From Prevotella sp. (lineage in GTDB: Bacteria > Bacteroidota > Bacteroidia > Bacteroidales > Bacteroidaceae): a stretch of DNA of 64,000 nt. The DNA lies in assembly GCA_017940545.1 (NCBI GenBank), contig JAGAYI010000005.1:81604-145603 (forward strand), given 5' to 3'. Below, piece after piece: positions 26,382 through 34,227 of this stretch; within the stretch, counting starts at the first letter, position 1, and each line of letters starts with the position of its first letter. The position numbers and the translations under genes are program-made. A model generated the notes under the pieces. That model was not told the origin of the DNA. It saw nothing but the letters and a program-made list of their open reading frames with translations, and did not search any database.

Positions 26382-26811
26382 AAACACCTACCTCCAAACG
26401 TCTGAAACGCCGATGCACACTGGGTTTCGGGCACGGTAGGTGTTGCCCTAACACCTACCTGACACCTACCTAACACCTACCTCAACACCTACCTGATGAG
26501 GTGACTAATGGCTCGTAAATAGCATGGTTTATACTGCGAAAGTGGCATATTTGGCTGGCTAAGTGGCATGTTTAGGTAGTGAAAACGGCACTTTTAGTAC
26601 AGCAAAGTGGCACTTTGAGTAAGGAGAAGTGCCACTTCTCTTGGAGAGAAACAGCATTTCTCTTGGGGAGAAACGGCACTTTATTTCGTAGGTAGGTGAT
26701 GAGGTAGGTGTTAGGTAGGTGTCAGGTAGGTGTTAGGGCAACACCTACCGTGCCTCAAACGCTTTGTGCATCGTGGTTTCAGCGCGTTAGAGGTAGGTGG
26801 TAGGTGTTTTC
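26382..26811. repeat. Large structured non-coding element: long inverted repeat with nested hairpins
   Basis: The arms at about 26382-26500 and 26686-26811 form an inverted repeat of roughly 120 nt. It contains a perfect 54-bp part (26431-26484 against 26700-26753). Each arm also has its own 10-bp hairpin GGTAGGTGTT/AACACCTACC (26435-26459 and 26725-26749) and tandem ACACCTACCT units. The core (about 26510-26685) carries several AAGTGGCA/ACGGCACTTT units in both orientations, including a 10-bp hairpin 26606-26615/26627-26636. No ORF fits. It fills most of the 640-nt gap between the aldo/keto reductase and the HTH gene, at the left border of the accessory region. Confidence 0.85.
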
Positions 26812-26966
26812 TTGAATGCCGTCAATCTCCTCGTTCCCACGGTGGAAACCTTTTCGGTTCTTGTTGGTGTCTCATAACCTTATGGTTTAGTTATGACAAA
26901 CCTATGGTTTAGGTAAGTATTATTGCAAAAAATCAGCAACCCTTTTTTTATATGCGAAAGTTTTTG

Positions 26967-26974
26967 TATATTTG
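26967..26974 (+). promoter_or_regulatory. Predicted promoter of the restriction locus, -7 element
   Basis: TATATTTG fits TAnnTTTG, 21 nt upstream of the HTH gene's ATG. A possible TTG start at 26972 would overlap it and is rejected. Confidence 0.55.
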
Positions 26975-26995
26975 CAGCAAAATAATCATAGAATT

Positions 26996-27217
26996 ATGTC
27001 GAACAATCAACAGAACGTGATGCTAAATCGGCTGAAGGCAGCTTTAGCAGAACAAGGGAAGACCAATCGCTGGCTATCAGAACAACTTGGTAAGTCAGAG
27101 AACACCGTTTCTAGGTGGTGCGCTAACAAAGTGCAACCGTCTATTCAGCAACTTATAGAAATAGCCAACATTTTAGATGTTGACGTTAGAACATTGATAA
27201 CCCCTACGAAAGAATAG
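26996..27217 (+). CDS. XRE-family helix-turn-helix regulator
   Basis: This 73-aa protein consists almost entirely of one HTH_3/XRE DNA-binding domain (RLKAALAEQGKTNRWLSEQLGKSENTVSRWCANKVQPSIQQLIEIANILDV). The start at 26996 is chosen because an alternative TTG lies within the -7 box. It sits 4 nt before the restriction-modification gene, the usual position of a controller protein that delays or tunes restriction expression; that role is inferred. Confidence 0.85.
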   Translation: MSNNQQNVMLNRLKAALAEQGKTNRWLSEQLGKSENTVSRWCANKVQPSIQQLIEIANILDVDVRTLITPTKE

Positions 27218-27221
27218 AATT

Positions 27222-30200
27222 ATGAAAATACAAGAAGAGAATTTCCGGAAGCTATTAATAGAGGCACTTGGTTTTGAAAGAAAAGTCGATGAGGTACATG
27301 ATATTTTATATAAATATTATGAGGACATTGATGTTGAGCTCTCTGTTAACTTTACAGAAGAAAAACTCAACTATCCTGCTGGTGTGGAAGCGAACCGCGA
27401 TACCACCAAGAATTTCAGTCAGGCAGAAAATGCTGTTGTTTTTGAGTGTGTTGCCTCACTCTTTGCCAAAGGATATCGGCCTGAGCATATTATTTTAGAA
27501 AAGGGTATGCCAGGAGGTCATGGTGATACTGGTGGTTTCTGTGATATTATCGTGCAAGATAATAACAAGAAACCATATCTGCTAATCGAATGCAAAACTA
27601 GAACAGGCGAAAAGAATGATGAGTTCAATAAGGCTTGGAAAAGAATGCAGAATGATGGTGGTCAATTGTTCAATTATTATAATAGTTTCCGTCAGGCGCA
27701 ATATATTTGTCTTTACGCATCTAACTTTGCTGATGGTGAGTTATATCGTCAGTATCATCTAATAGCAATGGTAGATAATGATGGTACATTATCATCTAAC
27801 TCAAAATTGAAGAGCTTTAGGGAAGTTAGTGCCAACAACGAAGGGCGAGACGAATTTTTTAGGGTATGGAAAGAAACTTATGACGGAGAATACACAACTA
27901 GTGGTATTTTTGAAAGCGATATTTTGACGTTTGGTGTTGGTAAGAGAAAACTTACCTCGGATGATTTGAAAAAAGAAATCGACATCGACAAAAAATATCA
28001 TCAGTTCAAATCTGTTCTACGCCAACATAACGTCTCAAGTCATGAAAATGCGTTCGATAAACTTGTGAACTTGATTTTGGTTAAAATTGTTGATGAAACA
28101 AGAAACCCACAGGATCTACAGTTTATCTGGAAGGGACGTGCCTATGATGACTATTATAGTTTCCAAGACCGATTACAAAAGCTCTATCAGATTGGAATGA
28201 GCGATTATATGCATGAGGACATTACGTATATTGACAATGAAGCAATAGAAAAGGCTTTCCGCCTACAACGTAATGATCCTGATGCTATTAAGGATACTAT
28301 TATTAATTATTTCAGACAATTGAAATTTTATAGCAATTCCGACTTCGGTTTTCTCGATGTTCATAACGAATTGCTATTTCGACAGAATTCTATCATTCTG
28401 AAAGAAATGGTTGGTGTTCTTCAGGATATGAAAATGAAAACAGAAGAGCAAAACCACCTGTTAGGTGATTTGTTTGAAGGATTCTTGGATTTGGGCGTAA
28501 AACAAGATGAAGGTCAATTCTTCACGCCAATGGCTATCGTACGATTTATGGTTAGTTGTCTGCCATTGGAGATGTTGATACGCGACAATGCTGATGTTCC
28601 CAAAGCGATTGACTATGCTTGTGGAGCTGGGCATTTTCTTAATGAATATGCTGCACAAATAAAGCCATTAGTAGAACAATACAAAGGGAACGACCAGTTA
28701 CCTGAATATTACAAAGGAATTTATGGCGTAGAGAAGGAATATCGTTTGTCAAAAGTGTCAAAGGTCGCCTCTTTTATGTATGGTCAAGATGGCATCGAGA
28801 TTGTATATGGTGACGCACTTGTCGAACACGAGAAGATAAAAGATAACAGTTTCAAGGTTCTTATTGCCAATCCTCCTTATAGCGTTACAGGATTCTTGGA
28901 AACTCTAACCAAAGAAGAAAGGGAGAAGTTTGTTCTTTCTGATTGCGTCTCAACTTCATCATTACCAACATTCAAAGAGATAGAAACATTCTTTATCGAA
29001 CGAGCAAAGCAATTGTTAGCTCCTGGTGGTGTTACAGCTATAATTGTTCCACCTAATATCATTAATGGTAAGAGTGCTGTGGATATTAAGGCGAGAGAGA
29101 TAATGCTCAAATACTTTAATATCGTTTCAATTGTAGAATATAGCGGAAAAACCTTTGGTAGAACGAATACTTCTACAATAGCCTTGTTCTTGCAGAAAAA
29201 GGAAGATAACCCGGAATTAGCGAACCATTATGAGATACGTGTCAATGCATGGTTTGAGAATAATCATTCGCAAGATGAGCGTTACGAGGACTTGCATTTA
29301 TTCGAAGAATACTGCGAACGTATTGAGGTGGATTATTATGATTATCAGACTTTGATTTGTCGTGAGCCAAGTGACACCTTGAAGGAAACAGATTACTACA
29401 AGGCATACGATACTTCATTTAGAAATGATACCAAGGCAAAGCAGATTAAGAAAAAGAAGATAACAGCCAATTATACTGCCGATAACAAAAGTTACGAATT
29501 GGAAAAATATGTGCTTGACCGAATTATAGAGATTGAGAAAGAAAAGCTCTATTACTTCATGCTGGCATCAAGCAATCCGCAATCTGTTATTGTTGTGAAA
29601 TGCCCAACTACAACTGCTCCTGCTAAGAAGTTCTTAGGATATGAGTGGAGTTCAAGAAAGGGCCACGAAGGATACAAGTATTTGGGAGTCAATTTGGATG
29701 ATGACGAGAGTGACTTGTCTTATAATAAGGGGTTAAAGGAAATTGACACTCCACTTTTTGACCCCAACAACTTCCAAAACGAGGAAAAGTTGAATTCGCT
29801 AATTCGTAACAATTTCTTGGGTGAACCATATGAAATTCCTGAGGATTTGGAAGAATTTGTCAGTGTGTGCTCTTTGCCAGACATGATTAGCTTTGACAAG
29901 GTGGATTTTAACAAGATTATCAATACTAGTGTTGCGTATAAAGTAAAGTTTGAATCGAAGTATCCTTTAGAAAAGCTTTCAAAGATTGTCCGTATTAATC
30001 CGTCTGGTACAGAAATAAAGGATTTGCCGGATGATACAATGGTTTCTTTTGTGGAGATGGCTTCTGTCAGCGAGAATGGATATGTCGAAACAAAAGTTGA
30101 TAGACCACTTGCTGAAGTGCGCAGCGGCAGCTACACTTATTTCGCAAACGATGATATTATCCTTGCCAAAATCACCCCATGCATGGAAAATGGCAAATGT

Positions 30201-31115
30201 GCATTGGCTTCGGATTTAACTAATGGTATAGGATATGGTAGCTCTGAATTCCATGTTTTTAGGTGCTCAGAAAAAATCGACAAGGGATACTTGTTCGCTC
30301 TATTGAATAGAAATGATGTTAGATATTGTGCGCAGAAGAGCATGACGGGAAAGAGTGGTCATCGTCGTGTCCCTGAATCATTCTATGCTTCTATGGAAAT
30401 ACCTGTTCCGGATGACAAAAAGATACAGGTAAAAATAGCAGAGGAATGCGCGATAATTGATGAAGAGTTTTTGAGCATGCAGGAAGAATGCAATACTTGT
30501 GAAAAGGAGATGAGTCGTATTATTAATTCTTTACAAGGAAACAAAGAAAAGATAGCTGTATCTTGTTTTCTAAATCGAAACAAGGTTGATCCTACAGAAA
30601 CTCCAAATAAGGAGTTCATTTATATTGATATAGATGCCGTAGGAAATGGCACTGGCATTTGGAGAAAGGACAAAACAATAATAGGAAAGTCTGCACCTTC
30701 AAGAGCACGTCGATATGCTCATAAAGACTCTGTTCTAATATCAACGGTAAGACCAAACTTAAGAGGTTTTGCTTACATAGATGAAGAACTCGAAGATGCT
30801 GTTTTTTCAACAGGTTTTGCAATTTTGGAATCTCAAGATACAAGTAAACTCTTGAATAAGCTCTTGTATTACGAATTTATGTATTCTAATGCTTTGATGG
30901 AGCAAATGGTAAATGCCATGCCCAAAGGGCAATATCCTAGCATTAATAAAGATGATATCAACAACCTAGAAATAATTGTTCCTAACGATATTGCATATCA
31001 AGAAGCTGTGTTAAGTGAATTAAATGGATATGAAGAAAGACTAAATGAAGCAAGAACGATAATTGCTTCTTCTTCGGCTCGCAAACAGGCGATTATGGAT
31101 AAGTATTTGAAATAA
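27222..31115 (+). CDS. Single-chain restriction-modification enzyme (nuclease + N6-adenine methylase + two specificity domains)
   Basis: This 1,297-aa protein acts on DNA. Residues about 60-130 hold a PD-(D/E)xK-like nuclease site, D108 and E123-C-K125 (GFCDII...LIECKTR). Residues about 370-720 are a type-I-like N6-adenine methylase with GQFFTP (431-436), SAM motif I DYACGAGHF (463-471) and the catalytic NPPY (550-553). The C-terminal part (about 920-1297) contains two HsdS-like target-recognition domains separated by coiled-coil text. No helicase motifs were seen, so this resembles a type IIG (bifunctional) enzyme rather than classic type I. The region is AT-rich relative to housekeeping neighbours, as expected for acquired DNA. 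Confidence 0.88.
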   Translation: MKIQEENFRKLLIEALGFERKVDEVHDILYKYYEDIDVELSVNFTEEKLNYPAGVEANRDTTKNFSQAENAVVFECVASLFAKGYRPEHIILEKGMPGGHGDTGGFCDIIVQDNNKKPYLLIECKTRTGEKNDEFNKAWKRMQNDGGQLFNYYNSFRQAQYICLYASNFADGELYRQYHLIAMVDNDGTLSSNSKLKSFREVSANNEGRDEFFRVWKETYDGEYTTSGIFESDILTFGVGKRKLTSDDLKKEIDIDKKYHQFKSVLRQHNVSSHENAFDKLVNLILVKIVDETRNPQDLQFIWKGRAYDDYYSFQDRLQKLYQIGMSDYMHEDITYIDNEAIEKAFRLQRNDPDAIKDTIINYFRQLKFYSNSDFGFLDVHNELLFRQNSIILKEMVGVLQDMKMKTEEQNHLLGDLFEGFLDLGVKQDEGQFFTPMAIVRFMVSCLPLEMLIRDNADVPKAIDYACGAGHFLNEYAAQIKPLVEQYKGNDQLPEYYKGIYGVEKEYRLSKVSKVASFMYGQDGIEIVYGDALVEHEKIKDNSFKVLIANPPYSVTGFLETLTKEEREKFVLSDCVSTSSLPTFKEIETFFIERAKQLLAPGGVTAIIVPPNIINGKSAVDIKAREIMLKYFNIVSIVEYSGKTFGRTNTSTIALFLQKKEDNPELANHYEIRVNAWFENNHSQDERYEDLHLFEEYCERIEVDYYDYQTLICREPSDTLKETDYYKAYDTSFRNDTKAKQIKKKKITANYTADNKSYELEKYVLDRIIEIEKEKLYYFMLASSNPQSVIVVKCPTTTAPAKKFLGYEWSSRKGHEGYKYLGVNLDDDESDLSYNKGLKEIDTPLFDPNNFQNEEKLNSLIRNNFLGEPYEIPEDLEEFVSVCSLPDMISFDKVDFNKIINTSVAYKVKFESKYPLEKLSKIVRINPSGTEIKDLPDDTMVSFVEMASVSENGYVETKVDRPLAEVRSGSYTYFANDDIILAKITPCMENGKCALASDLTNGIGYGSSEFHVFRCSEKIDKGYLFALLNRNDVRYCAQKSMTGKSGHRRVPESFYASMEIPVPDDKKIQVKIAEECAIIDEEFLSMQEECNTCEKEMSRIINSLQGNKEKIAVSCFLNRNKVDPTETPNKEFIYIDIDAVGNGTGIWRKDKTIIGKSAPSRARRYAHKDSVLISTVRPNLRGFAYIDEELEDAVFSTGFAILESQDTSKLLNKLLYYEFMYSNALMEQMVNAMPKGQYPSINKDDINNLEIIVPNDIAYQEAVLSELNGYEERLNEARTIIASSSARKQAIMDKYLK

Positions 31116-31125
31116 AGAGGCTACT

Positions 31126-32073
31126 ATGGACCTTATTTATAAAACAGATTATACAGAAGAAGACTTGCGTGAGTTAATCTCAACGCAGGCAGAAGAATCC
31201 GTTCATTTGGATTTTAAGTCTGCTGGGGCATTTGACAAGAAAGATGACAAAAGAGCAGAAATTGCCAAGGACGTTAGTGCTTTCGCAAATTCTGACGGTG
31301 GTATTATTGTCTATGGGATGAATGAAGAAAATCACGTGGCTCATAGTCTCTCGTATATTGATGGTAATGTATATACAAAAGAATGGGTAGAGCGAGTTAT
31401 AAATAATGGAATTCAAAGACGTATAGAAGGCATTAAGATTTATCCTATTCGAGTAGATGGAGATGTTAGAAAAAGTGTTTATGTTGTAAGCATACCTCGG
31501 AGTGCCAATGCACCGCACATGTGTTCAAAAAGACATATTTACTACAAACGTTACAATTTTGAGTCGGTGCCAATGGAAGAGTATGAGGTTCGCGATTTGT
31601 TTAACAGGGCTGCTATCCCTAATCTTGTTATTACTGGATGCGCTCTCATTCAAACAAAGGAAAGTGAGGATGATATGACATATGATCTTTGGGCAAATAT
31701 TGCCAATGATGGAAATCAGGTGTGTGAATCATTTAAACTGAACTTCTATATTAATAATCCACTTTTTTGCGACATTACGTATAAAGTCTTAGAGGAGAAA
31801 CATTCACACACAATAATCAGTCAGAATAGATTGAAACTAAGTACCCCATCGAGAGAACCAATTTATCCAGGTGAGGAACTGAATATGGGAACATTTGAGA
31901 TTAAGGTTAAAAGGGAGAATAATGAAAAATTCCTTAAAGATTTAATTATCGATATGATTTTGTTTTACCCTGGAGGGAATTATGATTTGGCGTATATTCC
32001 ATTTACAAGAGAATTTATAGACAAGCGTGAAGATATTAATAAATTATTAGAAAAAAGAAAAAACAACGATTGA
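31126..32073 (+). CDS. AlbA_2 / Schlafen-type domain protein
   Basis: This is a 315-aa protein. The N-terminal 150 residues match the AlbA_2 (Schlafen-like, putative nucleic-acid binding) pattern: ESVHLDFKSAGAF, then EIAKDVSAFANSDGGIIVYGM and later RHIYYKRYNFESVPMEEYEVRDLF. The C-terminal half (about 165-300) is beta-rich and unrecognised. It starts 10 nt after the restriction-methylase gene, so it is probably part of the same operon and may modulate or assist defence. Similar proteins often accompany type I and IIG systems. Confidence 0.78.
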   Translation: MDLIYKTDYTEEDLRELISTQAEESVHLDFKSAGAFDKKDDKRAEIAKDVSAFANSDGGIIVYGMNEENHVAHSLSYIDGNVYTKEWVERVINNGIQRRIEGIKIYPIRVDGDVRKSVYVVSIPRSANAPHMCSKRHIYYKRYNFESVPMEEYEVRDLFNRAAIPNLVITGCALIQTKESEDDMTYDLWANIANDGNQVCESFKLNFYINNPLFCDITYKVLEEKHSHTIISQNRLKLSTPSREPIYPGEELNMGTFEIKVKRENNEKFLKDLIIDMILFYPGGNYDLAYIPFTREFIDKREDINKLLEKRKNND

Positions 32074-32074
32074 A

Positions 32075-32182
32075 ATGGGCAAAACAGTAACAACATATCT
32101 AATAGACGGAGATCCCAAAGGGACTCAGTATGTGTTCTGGATGGTTGAATCATTTGGGAAGACAAAGACGGTCAGACATTAG
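32075..32182 (+). pseudogene. Truncated 5' end of a GIY-YIG nuclease gene, copy 1
   Basis: An ATG opens MGKTVTTYLIDGDPKGTQYVF, the conserved start of a Bacteroidetes GIY-YIG nuclease family, but after about 21 codons the sequence turns into unrelated text and stops at TAG 32180-32182 (35 codons). A second, near-identical start lies at 33349, on the other side of rhuM. Confidence 0.65.
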
Positions 32183-32237
32183 ATGCTGTGTAGAATGGAG
32201 TTAATACCATAAATGGTAAAAGAAACGTTTATAGAAT

Positions 32238-33251
32238 ATGGATAAAGACAAAGGACAAATATTGCTCTATCAGACCCCAGACGGAGAGTCACGCATAGAG
32301 GTTACGTTGCAGGGAGAGACTGTGTGGCTCAGCCTTGACCAGATGGCTGAGTTATTTCAGCGCAATAAGTCAACTATTTCAAGACATATCAAGAATGTGT
32401 TCGAGGAAGGGGAACTAAATGCCGATTCAACAGTTGCGTTTTTTGCAACAGTTCAAACAGAAGGTAAAAGGGAGGTAGAAAGGGATATCGCTTTCTATAA
32501 CCTCGACATGATTATCAGCGTAGGCTACCGTGTACATTCCTATCGAGGTGTTCAGTTTCGCATGTGGGCTACGAGGGTCTTGAAGGAATACATCGTAAAA
32601 GGGTTTGCCTTGAATGATGACCTTTTGAAAAGGGCTGGCGGTGGTAATTATTTCGATGAACTGTTGGCTCGCATTCGTGATATTCGGTCATCGGAGAAGG
32701 TTTTCTATCGTAAGGTTCTGGAAATATATGCTCTTAGTATCGACTACGATCCAAGAGTTGAGATGACCCAAGAGTTTTTCAAGACCGTACAGAACAAGAT
32801 GCACTATGCTGTACATGGACATACGGCAGCGGAAATCATCTTTGACCGTGCTGATGCTCAAAAAGACTTCATGGGTCTAACTACCTGGACAGGAGTCTTA
32901 CCAAAGAAAACAGATGCAGAGATAGCCAAGAACTACCTATCACAAGAGGAGATTTCAACACTCAACCGCATCGTCAGCCTCTATCTCGACTTTGCTGAAC
33001 TTCAGGCAGAAGAGCATCGCCCGATGTACATGAAGGATTGGATTGCAATTCTCGATGACTTCCTGCGTATATCACGTAAGGACATCTTGACACATGCCGG
33101 ACGCATATCAGCCCAAATAGCCAAGGCAAAAGCTGACGGGGAATACGATAAGTTCAAAGAACGCACCATAAATGAATTGACACCTGTAGAGATTCATTTC
33201 CTTGAGCAATTTGAACGTGAACAAAGGAAACTTGGCAACAACAAGAAATGA
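32238..33251 (+). CDS. rhuM: RhuM-family protein
   Basis: This 337-aa protein matches RhuM throughout: an N-terminal HTH-like part (VWLSLDQMAELFQRNKSTISRHIKN, about 31-55), then FYNLDMIISVGYRVHSYRGVQFR and the RVLKEYIVKGFALNDDLLK block. A C-terminal Fic/Doc-like N-terminal region follows. First described on a Salmonella pathogenicity island, RhuM homologues are common inside restriction-modification loci, where the role is unresolved. Here it lies between two broken copies of a GIY-YIG gene. Confidence 0.88.
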   Translation: MDKDKGQILLYQTPDGESRIEVTLQGETVWLSLDQMAELFQRNKSTISRHIKNVFEEGELNADSTVAFFATVQTEGKREVERDIAFYNLDMIISVGYRVHSYRGVQFRMWATRVLKEYIVKGFALNDDLLKRAGGGNYFDELLARIRDIRSSEKVFYRKVLEIYALSIDYDPRVEMTQEFFKTVQNKMHYAVHGHTAAEIIFDRADAQKDFMGLTTWTGVLPKKTDAEIAKNYLSQEEISTLNRIVSLYLDFAELQAEEHRPMYMKDWIAILDDFLRISRKDILTHAGRISAQIAKAKADGEYDKFKERTINELTPVEIHFLEQFEREQRKLGNNKK

Positions 33252-33348
33252 CTTCGGATTGGCTTGGTCTGATCCATTTCTGTAAGTAGTTCTGAGCATT
33301 ACATGGCAGTTAACAATAAACGAGTTAATATCAAGTACTATTTAAAAT

Positions 33349-33453
33349 ATGGGCAAAACAGTAACAACATATTTGATTGACGGAGATCCAAAAGGAACTC
33401 AGTATGTGTTCATCAGCAATAAGATTTGTCTGATGTATGTGATTACTGGTTAA
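33349..33453 (+). pseudogene. Truncated 5' end of a GIY-YIG nuclease gene, copy 2
   Basis: It begins MGKTVTTYLIDGDPKGTQYVFISNKICLMYV, a longer match to the family's start than copy 1, and ends at TAA 33451-33453 after 34 residues. The nuclease domain is absent. Its first 63 nt match copy 1 with only a few changes. Confidence 0.65.
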
Positions 33454-33507
33454 CTCTCTCGAGTTAGTGGGTAACTATAATACACTTCGTGGGAAACTCG
33501 AAAGGGA

Positions 33508-34167
33508 TTGTTTCAAAAAGAAAATAATAAGAGCAAGATATCAATACTTTTTTATAAAGACCATAAGGTTCGCGCCGTATGGGACGAGGAACACAATCAA
33601 TGGTGGTTCTCGGTACTTGACATTGTGGGGGCCATCAATGAGCAAGATGACCATGAGAAGAACCGTAACTACTGGAAGTATCTCAAGGCGAAACTGCGGA
33701 GGGAAAAGAACGAGTTGGTTAGTGCCACTACCCAACTGAAACTAACGGCTGCCGATGGAAAGAAGTATAACACAGATGTAATCGGTCAGGTCGATGTAGA
33801 GAAACTTGCAAAAACCATTCCGAACAATCAGGCTATGGCTTTCCTCGACTGGTTCACCTATAGCGACAACACTATTGACGGGCGCAGCAAGAAAAATGCC
33901 CAGGAAATGGTAAACGTGGCCAGAAAGGTGGCCAGAAAGGTGGCCAGAAAATGCCCAGAAAATACATACGATGAAATCGTGGATAAGTATGTGGAGATGA
34001 ATGCTGCCCATCCTTTTATGGAAGGCAATGGCCGCTCAACACGTATCTGGCTTGACCTTATCTTCAAGAAGCGTATGAAAATGTGTGTGGACTGGAGCCA
34101 GATTGACGACCGCGAAATCTTCATGAAAGGCATTGACTATTCGTACTACTACGAACAAGAAGAATGA
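33508..34167 (+). CDS. Bro-N / Fic chimera
   Basis: This 219-aa product is made from two families. Residues about 15-125 ([20 protein letters not shown]...[20 protein letters not shown]...TDVIG) are a Bro-N-type domain of phage antirepressors. Residues about 150-219 are the C-terminal half of a Fic protein, with the complete active motif [12 protein letters not shown] (about 168-179). The preceding Fic helices and flap are missing. The junction is three tandem 12-nt units (33916-33951, encoding [11 protein letters not shown]). A deletion that fused neighbouring genes is the simplest origin. AMPylation is doubtful without the rest of the Fic fold. Confidence 0.72.
   Translation: MFQKENNKSKISILFYKDHKVRAVWDEEHNQWWFSVLDIVGAINEQDDHEKNRNYWKYLKAKLRREKNELVSATTQLKLTAADGKKYNTDVIGQVDVEKLAKTIPNNQAMAFLDWFTYSDNTIDGRSKKNAQEMVNVARKVARKVARKCPENTYDEIVDKYVEMNAAHPFMEGNGRSTRIWLDLIFKKRMKMCVDWSQIDDREIFMKGIDYSYYYEQEE
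33916..33951 (+). repeat. 12-bp tandem repeat (three units) at the Bro-N/Fic joint
   Basis: GTGGCCAGAAAG is repeated twice perfectly and a third time with one change. As 12 is a multiple of 3, the frame is kept; the repeat sits exactly where the two domain families meet. Confidence 0.85.
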
Positions 34168-34227
34168 AATCACAAGAGGAGGTCTTTGATTCGTTCTTAA
34201 TAATAATTATGCTCTTTTGTTTGCATT

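Noticed and set aside
26382-26811. CRISPR array
   Set aside because: The repeats are short, of unequal spacing and arranged as inverted arms; there are no uniform spacers and no cas genes.
26382-34190. Integrative element with integrase and att sites
   Set aside because: No integrase, transposase, relaxase or direct target-site repeat was seen; the island's borders are undefined apart from the inverted-repeat element.
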